Assembly: GCF_014207985.1 (NCBI RefSeq)
Contig: NZ_JACHMI010000001.1
Span: 9,965,001-10,029,000, forward strand
Length of the DNA stretch: 64,000 nucleotides
Origin: Nonomuraea rubra
GTDB taxonomy: Bacteria > Actinomycetota > Actinomycetes > Streptosporangiales > Streptosporangiaceae
Direction: 5' to 3'
The notes under the pieces were generated by a model. It searched no databases, was not told the origin of the DNA, and was given only the letters and a program-made list of their open reading frames with translations. Below are positions 9,345 through 18,582 of this stretch, in pieces (position 1 is the stretch's first letter; each line of letters starts with the position of its first letter). Made by a program: the position numbers and the translations under genes.

Positions 9345-9361
9345 CCCCTGAGGGTCAGGGG
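9345..9361. promoter_or_regulatory. 17-base palindrome in the lipoprotein/aceB promoter region
   Basis: CCCCTGA and TCAGGGG form a perfect seven-base inverted repeat around GGG, 57 bases before the aceB start. It may be a protein-binding site or an upstream hairpin; no regulator can be assigned. Confidence 0.35.
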
Positions 9362-9372
9362 GGTAACTTCAC

Positions 9373-9409
9373 TTCCACAATCCAGAACTCATTTTCCACA
9401 ATACGGAAA
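9373..9409 (+). promoter_or_regulatory. Putative operator of the aceB-glc operon
   Basis: TTCCACAAT occurs twice, at 9373-9381 and 9394-9402, exactly 21 bases apart (two helical turns). The second copy is part of an inverted repeat, TTTCC-N7-GGAAA (9393-9409), which ends nine bases before the aceB ATG. A regulator bound here would block transcription or ribosome entry. The two IclR-family genes at the operon's end are natural candidates, since IclR proteins control malate synthase in other bacteria; the link is inferred. Confidence 0.5.
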
Positions 9410-9417
9410 GAGGTCCC

Positions 9418-10995
9418 ATGGAGATCACCGGCCCGATGCTCGACCGGTTCGACGAGATCCTCACGCCGGAGGCGCTCGATTTCGTGGCGGCTCTCCAGCG
9501 GGAGTTCGGCGCCAGGCGGCTGGAGCTGCTGGAGGCCCGCCAGGCGCGCCAGGCGGAGCTGTCGGCGGGCGGCATGCTCGACTTCCTGCCCGAGACGAAG
9601 GAGATCAGGGAGAGCGACTGGCAGGTCGCGCCCCCGGCGCCCGGCCTGGAGGACCGCCGCGTCGAGATCACCGGCCCCGTCGACAAGAAGATGACCATCA
9701 ACGCGCTCAACTCCGGCGCCAAGGTGTGGCTGGCCGACTTCGAGGACGCCAACTCCCCGCTCTGGGAGAACTGCGTGTCCGGCCACCTCAACCTGCGCGA
9801 CGCGCTCGACCGCACGATCGACTTCGAGACCGGCGGCAAGGCGTACGCGCTCAAGCCCGACGGCGAGCTGGCCACCGTGGTCGTGCGCCCGCGCGGCTGG
9901 CACCTGGACGAGAAGCACGCCCAGGTGGACGGGCGGCCCGTCTCGGGGTCGCTGTTCGACTTCGGGCTCTACTTCTTCCACTGCGCCCAGCGGCAGCTCG
10001 ACAAGGGCAAGGGCCCGTACTTCTACCTGCCCAAGATCGAGTCGCACCTGGAGGCGCGGCTCTGGAACGACGTGTTCACCAGGGCCCAGGAACTGCTCGG
10101 CATCCCGCACGGCACGATCAGGGCGACGGTGCTGATCGAGACGTACCCGGCGGCGTTCGAGATGGAGGAGATCCTCTACGAGCTGCGCGACCACTCGGCC
10201 GGGCTGAACGCGGGCCGCTGGGACTACCTGTTCAGCGTGATCAAGAAGTTCCGTACGAGGGGCCGTGAGTTCCTGCTGCCCGAGCGGAACGCGGTCACGA
10301 TGACGGCCCCGTTCATGCGCGCGTACACCGAGCTGCTCGTGCGCACCTGCCACAAGCGCGGCGCGCACGCCATCGGGGGGATGGCGGCGTTCATCCCCTC
10401 GCGCAGGGACCCCGAGGTCAACGCCGTGGCGCTGGAGAAGGTGCGGGCGGACAAGACGCGCGAGTCCGGCGACGGGTTCGACGGGTCGTGGGTGGCGCAC
10501 CCTGACCTGGTGCCGATCTGCCGGGAGGTGTTCGACGGCGTGCTCGGCTCGCGGCCGAACCAGCTCGACCGGCTGCGCGAGGACGTCAGCGTCACGGCCG
10601 GCGAGCTGCTGGCCGTCTCCGAGACGCCGGGCGACATCACCGAGGCGGGGCTGCGCAACAACGTGGACGTGGCGCTGCGGTACCTGGCCGCCTGGATGGG
10701 CGGGCTCGGCGCGGTCGCCATCCACAACCTCATGGAGGACGCCGCCACGGCCGAGATCTCGCGGTCTCAGATCTGGCAGTGGATCCACAACGACATCACG
10801 CTCGCCGACACCGGCCAGCAGGTGACCAAGGAGCTGGTCGAGCGGATCATCACCGAGGAGGTGGCGAAGATCGCCACGGAGCCGGGCTACGACGAGAAGC
10901 TCTTCGCGCAGGCGACGGCCCTGTTCAAGGAAGTGGCGCTGGACGATGATTTCGCCGAGTTCCTGACCCTTCCCGCCTACGCCCGGATGCCGTAA
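9418..10995 (+). CDS. aceB: Malate synthase A
   Basis: Malate synthase condenses glyoxylate with acetyl-CoA to give malate. The 525-residue length and N-terminus match the AceB (A-type) enzyme, not the larger GlcB. Visible family signatures include [72 protein letters not shown] and the C-terminal [11 protein letters not shown]. The ATG follows AAAGAGG. With glcDEF immediately downstream the operon forms a full route: glycolate to glyoxylate (GlcDEF), then to malate (AceB). No isocitrate lyase aceA is adjacent, which suggests that glyoxylate comes from glycolate rather than from the glyoxylate shunt. Confidence 0.95.
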   Translation: MEITGPMLDRFDEILTPEALDFVAALQREFGARRLELLEARQARQAELSAGGMLDFLPETKEIRESDWQVAPPAPGLEDRRVEITGPVDKKMTINALNSGAKVWLADFEDANSPLWENCVSGHLNLRDALDRTIDFETGGKAYALKPDGELATVVVRPRGWHLDEKHAQVDGRPVSGSLFDFGLYFFHCAQRQLDKGKGPYFYLPKIESHLEARLWNDVFTRAQELLGIPHGTIRATVLIETYPAAFEMEEILYELRDHSAGLNAGRWDYLFSVIKKFRTRGREFLLPERNAVTMTAPFMRAYTELLVRTCHKRGAHAIGGMAAFIPSRRDPEVNAVALEKVRADKTRESGDGFDGSWVAHPDLVPICREVFDGVLGSRPNQLDRLREDVSVTAGELLAVSETPGDITEAGLRNNVDVALRYLAAWMGGLGAVAIHNLMEDAATAEISRSQIWQWIHNDITLADTGQQVTKELVERIITEEVAKIATEPGYDEKLFAQATALFKEVALDDDFAEFLTLPAYARMP

Positions 10996-11003
10996 ATATT
11001 CTG

Positions 11004-12446
11004 ATGATGATGGACACGCTGGTCGCGGCTCTGCGTTCGCTCCTGCCCGCCGATTCGGTCATCACCGATCCGGTGCGATTGCGCACGTACGAGTGCGACG
11101 GCCTCACCTACCACCGGGCGACTCCCGGCGTGGTCGTCCTGCCCGGCACGGCCGAGCAGGTCGCCCAGGTGGTACGGCTGTGCAACGAGCACGGCGTGCC
11201 GTTCGTGGCCAGGGGCTCGGGCACCGGCCTGTCGGGGGGCGCGCTCCCGCGCGAGGACGGCGTGCTGATCGTCACCTCGAAGATGCGCGCGATCCTGGAG
11301 ATCGACCTCGACGACCGCCGGGCGGTCGTGGAGCCCGGCGTCACGAACCTGGCCATCACCGAGGCGGTCCGCGACCGCGGCTACTACTACGCCCCCGACC
11401 CCTCCAGCCAGCAGGTCTGCTCGATCGGCGGCAACGTCGCGGAGAACTCCGGCGGCGCCCACTGCCTCAAGTACGGCTTCACCGTCAACCACGTGGAGGC
11501 CTGCGAGATCGTCACCCCGGACGGCGACCTGGTCACGCTCGACCGCATGGACCCGGGTTACGACCTGCTGGGGGCGTTCATCGGCTCGGAGGGCACGCTG
11601 GGCATCGCCACCAAGATCACGGTACGGCTGTGCCGCGCGCCCGAGGCCGTGACCACGGTGCTGGCCGCGTTCGAGAGCATCGAGCAGGGCGGGCAGGCCG
11701 TCTCGGCGATCATCGGCGCGGGCATCGTGCCGGCCGCGATCGAGATGATGGACGCGCTGGCCATCGAGGCTGCCGAGGCGGCGGTGGCCTGCTCCTACCC
11801 CGCGGGCGCGGGCGCGGTGCTGATCGTGGAGCTGGACGGGCCCGCCGCCGAGGTGGAGCGGCAGTTCGCGCAGCTCCGGGAGATCTGCGCGAACGCGTTC
11901 GAGCTGCGCGTGGCGGCCGACCCGGCCGAGCGGGCGGCGATCTGGAAGGGCCGCAAGTCGGCGTTCGCGGCCGTCGGGCGCATCAGCCCGGCCTACATCG
12001 TGCAGGACGGCGTGGTGCCGCGCACGTCGCTGCCCGCCGTGCTGGCCGCCATCGACCGGCTGTCGGCGGAGCACGACATCAGGGTGGCCAACGTCTTCCA
12101 CGCCGGTGACGGCAACCTGCATCCGCTGGTGCTGTTCGACGACGCGGAGCCGGGCGCCGGTGAGCGGGCCGAGGTGGTGTCGGGCGCGATCCTCGACCTG
12201 TGCATCGAGCACGGCGGCTCGATCACGGGCGAGCACGGGGTCGGCGTGGACAAGTCCCGGTACATGCCGAAGATGTTCAGCGAGGACGACCTGGACACCA
12301 TGCAGCTCGTCCGGTGCGCGTTCGACCCCCAGGGGCTGGCGAACCCGGGCAAGGTGTTCCCCACCCCGCGCCTGTGCGGCGAGGTGCCCGGCGTGCGCAA
12401 GGGCGTGCATCCGCTGGTCGAGTCGGGGAAGGCGGAGCAGTTTTGA
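11004..12446 (+). CDS. glcD: Glycolate oxidase FAD subunit GlcD
   Basis: GlcD is the flavin subunit that oxidises glycolate (or D-lactate) to glyoxylate, passing electrons through GlcF to the respiratory chain. The 480 residues show a PCMH-type FAD-binding domain (ARGSGTGLSGG, CSIGGNVAENSGG, GSEGTLGIATKI) and an FAD-oxidase C-terminal domain ending with HAGDGNLHPLVLFD and GEHGVGVDKSRYM. It starts eight bases after aceB, at the first of three consecutive ATG codons, with no clear ribosome site, so coupling to aceB is likely. D-lactate dehydrogenases share this fold; the neighbouring glcE and glcF and the malate synthase favour glycolate. Confidence 0.93.
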   Translation: MMMDTLVAALRSLLPADSVITDPVRLRTYECDGLTYHRATPGVVVLPGTAEQVAQVVRLCNEHGVPFVARGSGTGLSGGALPREDGVLIVTSKMRAILEIDLDDRRAVVEPGVTNLAITEAVRDRGYYYAPDPSSQQVCSIGGNVAENSGGAHCLKYGFTVNHVEACEIVTPDGDLVTLDRMDPGYDLLGAFIGSEGTLGIATKITVRLCRAPEAVTTVLAAFESIEQGGQAVSAIIGAGIVPAAIEMMDALAIEAAEAAVACSYPAGAGAVLIVELDGPAAEVERQFAQLREICANAFELRVAADPAERAAIWKGRKSAFAAVGRISPAYIVQDGVVPRTSLPAVLAAIDRLSAEHDIRVANVFHAGDGNLHPLVLFDDAEPGAGERAEVVSGAILDLCIEHGGSITGEHGVGVDKSRYMPKMFSEDDLDTMQLVRCAFDPQGLANPGKVFPTPRLCGEVPGVRKGVHPLVESGKAEQF

Positions 12447-13606
12447 TCGCGGGCGTGACGGTGAGGGAGGCCGGCCCCGGCGACGCGGTGAACGGCGTGC
12501 GGCCCCGCTGGGTGGCGCTGCCCGAGACGGTCGGGGAGATCGCGGCCGTGCTGCGCGCCGGCGCTGAACAGGACCTGGCGGTGGTGCCGACCGGCGGCGG
12601 CACGAAGCTGCACTGGGGCCCGCCGCCCGAGCGGTGCGACGTGCTGCTCGACCTGTGCTGCATGAACGAGATCCTGGAGCACGCCGCGGGCGACCTGGTG
12701 GTGCGCGCCCAGGCCGGCGTGACCATGGACGCGCTGGCGGGCATGCTCGCGGCCAAGGGGCAGGAGCTGGCGCTCGACGTGCCGTTCACCGAGGGCACGA
12801 CGGTCGGCGGCACGCTGGCCGCCTCGCTGCCCGGCCCGCGCTCCTTCCGCTACGGCACCGCCCGCGACCTGCTCATCGGCATCACCGTGGTGCTGCCCGA
12901 CGGCACGATCGCCTGCTCAGGCGGCAAGGTGGTCAAGAACGTCGCCGGTTACGACCTGGGCAAGCTGTTCACCGGCTCGTACGGCACGCTCGGCGTCATC
13001 GCGGAGGCCACGTTCCGCCTGCACCCGCTGCCCGCGGACCGCCGCTGGGTCGTCGCCGAGCTGGATCGGGCCGAGGTGGCGCCGGTCGCCGCGCGGCTGG
13101 CGGCCTCGCAGGCCGAGCCGAGCGCGGTGGAGGTGGACTGGCCGGATCCCGGCGGGCCCCTCACGCTGGCGGCGCTGGTGGAGGGCACGGCGGCCGAGGC
13201 CAGGGCCGGGGCGCTGCGCGAGCTGATCGGCGGCGGCTCCCCGACCACGGAACAGCCCTCCTGGTGGGGGCTGATCGAGCGGGACGAGGTGCTGGTCGAG
13301 CTGCGGTTCCTCCCGAAGGACACCGCGGCCGTGCTCGACGCCGTGGCCGGGACCGGGCTGGCGCTGCGCGGCTCCGCCGTGAGCGGGCGGGTGCTGCTGG
13401 AGGCACGCGGGGCCCTGACAGAGGATGAGCTGGCCGCCGCCGTGGCGCGGCTCAGGGAACGGGCGCGGGCGCACGTGCTCGCCGCGCCGTACGACGGGCT
13501 GGACCGGTGGGGGCGGGTGAGCGGGCTGCCGCTGATGCGGCGGGTCAAGGAACGGTTCGACCCCGGGCGCAGGATGTCTCCCGGACGGTTCGTGGGAGGC
13601 ATCTGA
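12443..13606 (+). CDS. glcE: Glycolate oxidase subunit GlcE
   Basis: GlcE is a second FAD-binding subunit of glycolate oxidase, shorter than GlcD. The PCMH-type FAD domain is visible (VPTGGGTKLHWG, VRAQAGVTMDALAGML, VGGTLAASLPGPRSFRYGT, KNVAGYDLGKLFTGSYGTLG); the C-terminal part is the variable GlcE half. I start at a TTG at 12443-12445 overlapping the glcD stop (TTGA), with GGCGGAG just upstream; a GTG at 12455 is the alternative. The stop overlaps the glcF ATG by one base (TGATG), so glcD, glcE and glcF are translationally coupled. Confidence 0.88.
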   Translation: MIAGVTVREAGPGDAVNGVRPRWVALPETVGEIAAVLRAGAEQDLAVVPTGGGTKLHWGPPPERCDVLLDLCCMNEILEHAAGDLVVRAQAGVTMDALAGMLAAKGQELALDVPFTEGTTVGGTLAASLPGPRSFRYGTARDLLIGITVVLPDGTIACSGGKVVKNVAGYDLGKLFTGSYGTLGVIAEATFRLHPLPADRRWVVAELDRAEVAPVAARLAASQAEPSAVEVDWPDPGGPLTLAALVEGTAAEARAGALRELIGGGSPTTEQPSWWGLIERDEVLVELRFLPKDTAAVLDAVAGTGLALRGSAVSGRVLLEARGALTEDELAAAVARLRERARAHVLAAPYDGLDRWGRVSGLPLMRRVKERFDPGRRMSPGRFVGGI

Positions 13607-14808
13607 TGGACCCGAAACTGATCAACGACTGCGTGCACTGCGGGTTCTGCCTGCCGACCTGCCCGACGTACGCGCTGTGGGGCGAGGAGATGGATTCGCC
13701 GCGCGGCCGCATCCACCTGATGAAGCAGCACGTCGAGGGCACCCCGATCACGCCCGAGATGGCCGGGCACTTCGACGCCTGCCTGGGCTGCATGGCGTGC
13801 GTGACGGCCTGCCCGTCCGGGGTGAAGTACGACCGGCTGATCGAGCTGACCAGGGTCGAGGTGGAGCGGCAGCACGTGCGCGAGCCTGAGGACCGGGCCG
13901 TGCGCGGGATCGTGTTCAACCTGTTCCCCTACCCGCGTCGGCTGCGGCTGCTGCGGCCGACGATGTGGCTGGCCGAGCGGATGGCGCCGTTCCTCACCCG
14001 CGCGAACCCGAGCCTGGGCGCCATGGCCGCGCTCGCGCCGCGCGTGGAGCACCGGCAGCGCCTGCCGCGCCTGGTCAGGGCCAGGGGGGAGCGCCGGGCC
14101 ACCGTGGGGATGCTGCTCGGCTGCGTGCAGCGGGAGTTCTTCCCGCAGGTCAACGCGGCCACCGCGCGGGTGCTGGCGCTGGAGGGGTGCGACGTGGTCG
14201 TCCCGCCCGAGCAGGGCTGCTGCGGGGCGCTCAGCGTGCATTCCGGGCGCGACGCGCAGGCCAGGCGGCTGGCGGGCCGGACGGTCAGGGCGTTCGAGCG
14301 GGCCGGGGTGGAGACCGTCGTGGTGAACGCGGCCGGGTGCGGCTCCTCCATGAAGGAGTACGCCGAGTTGCTCGGGTACGAGCCCGGGTTCCGGGTCATG
14401 GACCTGTCGGAGTACCTGGCCGAGCTGGGGCCGGTGGCCAAGCGGCATCCGCTGCCGCTCACCGTCGCCTACCACGACGCCTGCCACCTGGCCCACGCCC
14501 AGGGGGTGCGGGCGCAGCCGCGCGGGCTGCTGGGCGCGATCCCGGAGCTGGTGCTGCGCGAGATCCCCGAGTCGGCCATCTGCTGCGGGTCGGCGGGCAC
14601 GTACAACCTGCTGCAGCCCGAGGCCGCCCGCGACCTCGGGGACAGGAAGGCCTCGGCGGTCGGCACGACCGGCGCCGAGCTGCTGGTCTCCGCCAACCCC
14701 GGCTGCACGATGCAGATCGCCGCCGCCATGCGCCGCGCCGGCGGCACCATCAGGGTGGCGCACACGGCCGAGGTCCTGGACGCCTCCCTGCGTGGAGTGA
14801 TGCTGTGA
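13606..14808 (+). CDS. glcF: Glycolate oxidase iron-sulfur subunit GlcF
   Basis: GlcF carries the iron-sulfur clusters that take electrons from GlcD/GlcE to quinone. Two ferredoxin-type 4Fe-4S motifs are present: CVHCGFCLPTCPTY near residue 9 and CLGCMACVTACPSG near residue 59. Two CCG domains follow, with QGCCGALSVHSG and SAICCGSAGTYN. At 400 residues it has the usual length. It begins inside the glcE stop codon and completes the glcDEF complex. The first IclR regulator follows after 64 bases. Confidence 0.93.
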   Translation: MDPKLINDCVHCGFCLPTCPTYALWGEEMDSPRGRIHLMKQHVEGTPITPEMAGHFDACLGCMACVTACPSGVKYDRLIELTRVEVERQHVREPEDRAVRGIVFNLFPYPRRLRLLRPTMWLAERMAPFLTRANPSLGAMAALAPRVEHRQRLPRLVRARGERRATVGMLLGCVQREFFPQVNAATARVLALEGCDVVVPPEQGCCGALSVHSGRDAQARRLAGRTVRAFERAGVETVVVNAAGCGSSMKEYAELLGYEPGFRVMDLSEYLAELGPVAKRHPLPLTVAYHDACHLAHAQGVRAQPRGLLGAIPELVLREIPESAICCGSAGTYNLLQPEAARDLGDRKASAVGTTGAELLVSANPGCTMQIAAAMRRAGGTIRVAHTAEVLDASLRGVML

Positions 14809-14872
14809 GCGACCGCAGGGAGCGAACCATCAGACGCAGCGAGTTGCTCGCCGGCCCGACGGAGGAGGGTCG

Positions 14873-15613
14873 GTGAGTGTCCAGTCCGTGGAGCGGGCGC
14901 TGGACGTGCTCGAAGCGCTGGCCGAGCACGGCGGCGAGGCCGGGCTGTCGGAGATCGCCGCCAGGACCGGGCTGCCGTACGGGACCATACACCGGCTGCT
15001 GCAGACCCTGCTCGCCCGCGGTTACGTACGCCAGGAGTCCGACCGCCGCTACGCCCTGGGCGGCGGCCTGGTACGGCTGGGCGGCATCGCGGAGAGCATG
15101 GTCGGGGTGTGGGCGCAGCCGTACCTGACCAAGATGGTCGAGCTGTCCGGCGAGACCGCGAACCTGGCCGTGCTCGAAGGCGACTTCGTCGTCTACGTGG
15201 CGCAGGTGCCCTCGCCGCGCAGGCTGCGGATGTTCGCCGAGGTCGGGCGGCGGGTGCTGCCGCACAGCACGGCGGTGGGCAAGGTGCTGCTGGCCGGGCG
15301 GCCCGCCTCGGACGCGGTCGCCGTGTTCGAGCGCACCGGCATGCCGCGCCGCACCCCCAACACGATCACCGACGTGTCCTCCATGCTCGCCGAGCTGGGG
15401 ATGGTCAGGAGCCGCGGCTACGCCATGGACCTGGGCGAGGAGGAGCTGGGCGTGCACTGCCTGGCCGTGCCCGTGTGGGACGGCGACCGGGTGGTGGCCG
15501 CGATGTCGGTGTCGGGGCCGGCCGAGCGGATCGACGCGCTGGACCGCGACGACCTGGCCGAGCGCATGCGCAAGATCGCGCTCGACTTCGGCGGCGAGCT
15601 GGCTCCGGGCTGA
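14873..15613 (+). CDS. IclR family transcriptional regulator (first of two)
   Basis: An N-terminal winged helix (SVQSVERALDVLEALAEHG, LSEIAARTGLPYGTIHRLLQTL) is followed by an IclR effector-binding domain (TANLAVLEGDFVVYVAQV, LPHSTAVGKVLLA, VPVWDGDRVVAAMSVSGP). The GTG start follows GGAGGAGGG. It is the last gene of the aceB-glcDEF run and so probably a local regulator sensing glyoxylate or a related acid, by analogy with IclR and AllR; the effector is not proven. A second IclR gene starts 42 bases later. The two share domain plan but differ clearly in sequence. Confidence 0.9.
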   Translation: MSVQSVERALDVLEALAEHGGEAGLSEIAARTGLPYGTIHRLLQTLLARGYVRQESDRRYALGGGLVRLGGIAESMVGVWAQPYLTKMVELSGETANLAVLEGDFVVYVAQVPSPRRLRMFAEVGRRVLPHSTAVGKVLLAGRPASDAVAVFERTGMPRRTPNTITDVSSMLAELGMVRSRGYAMDLGEEELGVHCLAVPVWDGDRVVAAMSVSGPAERIDALDRDDLAERMRKIALDFGGELAPG

Positions 15614-15655
15614 GGCCGGCGGAGCGGCGGCGGGCTGAGGCTATTGTGTTGCGCT

Positions 15656-16396
15656 ATGGGCAACAGCACGTCGGTTCAGTCCGTCGATCGTGCCATCGCG
15701 ATCCTGGAGATCCTGGCCCGTGACGGGGCCACGCGCGTGACGGACCTGGCGGCCGAGCTCGACGTGCACAAGTCCACGGCGTTCCGGCTGCTGGCGGCCC
15801 TGGAGCGGGGCGGGCTGGTGGAGCAGACCGGGGAGCGCGGGCGCTACCGGCTCGGCTTCGGCGTCGTACGGCTGGCCGGGGCCGCCACCGCGCAGCTCGA
15901 CCTGTCGCGCGAGAGCCGCCCGGTGTGCCTGCGGCTGGCGGAGGCGATCGGCGAGACCGTCAACATCGCGGTCGGCCGGGGCGGCGACGCGGTCAACGTC
16001 AGCCAGGTACGCGGCCCCGCGGCGATCAGCGGCCACAACTGGGTCGGGCAGCGCACCCCCTCCCACGCCACCTCCAGCGGCAAGGTGCTGCTGGCGCACG
16101 GCGTGCTGCAGCTCGGCCCCGAGCTGGAGCGCTACACGCCGCACACCATCACCGCGCCGGAGGAGCTGCGCCTGGAGGAGATCAGGGAGCGCGGCTGGGC
16201 GGCCACGGTGGAGGAGCTGGAGGTCGGGCTGAACGCGGTGGCGGCGCCCATCAGGGGCGCCGACGGGTCGGTGGTGGCCGCCGTCAGCGCCTCGGGGCCC
16301 TCCTACCGGCTGACGCCGGACCGGCTGGCAGAGGTGGGCGCGGCCCTGGTCGCGGGCGCGAGGGAGATAAGCCAGCGCATCGGATATTACGGTTAG
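15656..16396 (+). CDS. IclR family transcriptional regulator (second of two)
   Basis: The 246 residues carry an IclR winged helix (SVQSVDRAIAILEILARDG, LAAELDVHKSTAFRLLAAL) and effector domain (GETVNIAVGRGGDAVNVSQV, TPSHATSSGKVLLA, APIRGADGSVVAAVSASGP). The ATG at 15656 is preceded by TATTGT eight bases away and has no ribosome site, so it may be read from its own leaderless transcript as well as from the operon. Targets could be the aceB operator, its own promoter, or the sarcosine/dimethylglycine operon elsewhere in the window; none of this is shown by the sequence. Confidence 0.9.
   Translation: MGNSTSVQSVDRAIAILEILARDGATRVTDLAAELDVHKSTAFRLLAALERGGLVEQTGERGRYRLGFGVVRLAGAATAQLDLSRESRPVCLRLAEAIGETVNIAVGRGGDAVNVSQVRGPAAISGHNWVGQRTPSHATSSGKVLLAHGVLQLGPELERYTPHTITAPEELRLEEIRERGWAATVEELEVGLNAVAAPIRGADGSVVAAVSASGPSYRLTPDRLAEVGAALVAGAREISQRIGYYG
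16388..16393 (+). promoter_or_regulatory. Putative -10 box of a leaderless transcript (DUF2277 gene)
   Basis: TACGGT lies exactly seven bases before the ATG at 16401 and there is no ribosome site, fitting transcription starting at or next to the start codon. It overlaps the end of the second IclR gene. Confidence 0.4.
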
Positions 16397-16400
16397 TGGC

Positions 16401-16613
16401 ATGTGTAGAAGCATCAAGACCCTCCGCCCGCCGTACACCGAGAGCGTGACCGAGGAGGACGTGCGGGCCGCGGCGCTGCAGTACGTCAGGAAGATCTCCG
16501 GCTTCCGCGCGCCCGCGGCGCACAACGCGGAGGCGTTCGACCGGGCCGTCGAGACGATCACCAGGGCCTCCGAGGAGCTGCTGGGGGCGCTCCAAGTTCG
16601 CGGGAGTCGTTGA
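16401..16613 (+). CDS. DUF2277 domain-containing protein
   Basis: This 70-residue protein matches the small DUF2277 family over its whole length: it opens with MCRSIKTLRPP, continues with TEEDVRAAALQYVRKISGFR and ends in a helical AFDRAVETITRASEELL segment. Family members are about 75-95 residues long and their function is not known; the conserved cysteine at position 2 may matter. It starts five bases after the IclR stop without a ribosome site, so it may be leaderless. It looks soluble. Confidence 0.85.
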   Translation: MCRSIKTLRPPYTESVTEEDVRAAALQYVRKISGFRAPAAHNAEAFDRAVETITRASEELLGALQVRGSR

Positions 16614-16676
16614 CAGGGCCTGCGCGTCGGAGAAGTCTCCCCGGTGTAACCCCCAGCGATCCCCCAGGGAGCTCCC

Positions 16677-18581
16677 ATGATCAGCGGGTTGTACCAGGGA
16701 CAGGACGGCGACTCTCGGCTGGCGCTGCGCATCGACGTCGACGGGGCCAGGCCCATGGGCCGGGTGAGCGGCGACCTGTTCACGGTGGCCGGGGCGACCA
16801 CCTCCTACGTCGGCTCGTTCGTGGTCCACGCCCCCGCCGTGCGGGCCGGGCTGATCCAGGGGCGGGGAGACTTCACGTTCGCCGCCCCGGCGCGCGACGT
16901 GAGCATCACGATCACCGGGGACGCCGTGACGGCGGCGGTCGCGGGGCGCACCTACCAGGTGTCGTTCGTCTCGCCGCACTTCCGCAGCGTGCTGCTGGAG
17001 CAGGACTCCGTGGTGGGGACGGCGCCGTTCGTGGCGTACCGCACCGGGTCGCTGCCCGGGCCCGCCGGGTCGCCGGACCGGGAGCTGAACGTGGTGTCGG
17101 CGTACGCGGAGGCGGGCATCGAGCTGACCCTGGCAGAGCCGGGCGTCATCCCCGTCGAGGGGTCGGGCACGGACCTGGCGTGGGACGACGCCGAGCTGCA
17201 CCACGCGATGACGCGGCACTTCGGCGCGTTCGGGGACGCGGTGGCGTGGCGGCTGTGGCTGCTGGTGGCCAGCAAGCACGTGGGCGGCTACCGGGGGATC
17301 ATGTTCGACTACAACGACGCGCACCAGCGGCAGGGCGCCGCGGTCTTCTACGACGCGATCAAGGGTGACACGCCGCAGGCCCAGCGGGCGCAGTTACGGA
17401 CGTACGTGCACGAGCTCGGCCACGCCTTCAACCTGCTCCACTCCTGGCAGAAGAACCTCGCCACCCCGCCCCAGCCCCTCGGCCCCCACGGCGGCTTCGG
17501 CGACCTGTCGTGGATGAACTACGTGCAGAACTACCAGCCCGGCGGCGAGCCGGGCTACTGGGCCGCCTTCCCCTTCCAGTTCACCGACGCCGAGCTGATC
17601 CACCTACGCCACGGCTTCTACCGCGACGTCGCCATGGGCGCCAACGCCTTCGGCACCGGCGCCGCCGAGATCGACCCCTTCGAGCAGCCGGTCGAGGACC
17701 ACTCGGGGCTGCGGCTGGAGCTGCGGGCCAAGGACTCGTACGAGCTGGGCGAGCCCGTCGTGCTGGAGCTCAAGCTCGCGTACGTGGACGAGCCGCGCAC
17801 GACGCACGGCCACCTGCACCCCGACACGGAGTTCACCCAGGTGTCGATCACGCAGCCGGGCGGCAGGACCGTGCTGTACCGGCCGATGATGCGGCACTGC
17901 GTGGACACCTCCCCCGAGATCCGCCTGGACCCGGGCAACCCGGCCATCTACCGCAGCGCGTACATCGGGCACGGCCGGGACGGCCACTACTTCCAGCTCC
18001 CCGGCGAGTACCAGATCCGCGCCCAGTACGTCGCCGCCGACGGCTCCCGCATCGTCTCCCCCGTCTGCCCGATCAGGGTGCGCTTCCCGGTCAGCCGTGA
18101 CGACCACCTGGTGGCCGAGCTGATGCTGGGCGAGGACCAGGGCAAGCTGTTCTCCCTGATGGGGTCCGACTCGCCGGCGCTGCGCGCGGGCAACGAGGCG
18201 CTGGACGAGGTCATCGGCCGCTACGGCGACCACCCGCTGGCCGTCTACGCCCGCCTGGTCAAGGGGCTCAACGCGGAACGGGAGTTCAAGGAGCTGACGG
18301 CCGGCAACCGGCTGCGCGTCCGCCCGCCGGACCCGAAGCAGGGCATCGAGCACCTGACGGCCGTGGCCAGGGACGCCGGCATCGACAACATCACGCTGAA
18401 CCTGGCGATGCGGCGGCTGGCCCGGGCGGAGGCGCGGCAGGGGGACATCGTGCGGGCCAACGCGGTCATGGACAAGATGGTCGCCACGTTCGAGGCCAAG
18501 GGGGTCAACGAGATCGTCCTGGGGCAGATCCGCCGCCAGGCCGAGCTGACGAAGTCCGCGCTCAGCGCCGAGCTCTCCTGA
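16677..18581 (+). CDS. Metzincin-like zinc metalloprotease, uncharacterised
   Basis: I do not recognise the family by name. Residues 245-255 read HELGHAFNLLH, an HExxHxxxxxH zinc site in which the usual metzincin glycine is replaced by asparagine; SWMNYV, with Met280 25 residues on, has the form of a Met-turn. Before it lies a beta-rich N-terminal domain of about 200 residues; after it come a beta domain (about 340-480) and a helical tail. There is no signal peptide or membrane segment, so it is either cytoplasmic or released in an unusual way. The ATG follows AGGGAG. It converges with an exported-protein gene, the two stops being one base apart. Confidence 0.75.
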   Translation: MISGLYQGQDGDSRLALRIDVDGARPMGRVSGDLFTVAGATTSYVGSFVVHAPAVRAGLIQGRGDFTFAAPARDVSITITGDAVTAAVAGRTYQVSFVSPHFRSVLLEQDSVVGTAPFVAYRTGSLPGPAGSPDRELNVVSAYAEAGIELTLAEPGVIPVEGSGTDLAWDDAELHHAMTRHFGAFGDAVAWRLWLLVASKHVGGYRGIMFDYNDAHQRQGAAVFYDAIKGDTPQAQRAQLRTYVHELGHAFNLLHSWQKNLATPPQPLGPHGGFGDLSWMNYVQNYQPGGEPGYWAAFPFQFTDAELIHLRHGFYRDVAMGANAFGTGAAEIDPFEQPVEDHSGLRLELRAKDSYELGEPVVLELKLAYVDEPRTTHGHLHPDTEFTQVSITQPGGRTVLYRPMMRHCVDTSPEIRLDPGNPAIYRSAYIGHGRDGHYFQLPGEYQIRAQYVAADGSRIVSPVCPIRVRFPVSRDDHLVAELMLGEDQGKLFSLMGSDSPALRAGNEALDEVIGRYGDHPLAVYARLVKGLNAEREFKELTAGNRLRVRPPDPKQGIEHLTAVARDAGIDNITLNLAMRRLARAEARQGDIVRANAVMDKMVATFEAKGVNEIVLGQIRRQAELTKSALSAELS

Positions 18582-18582
18582 G

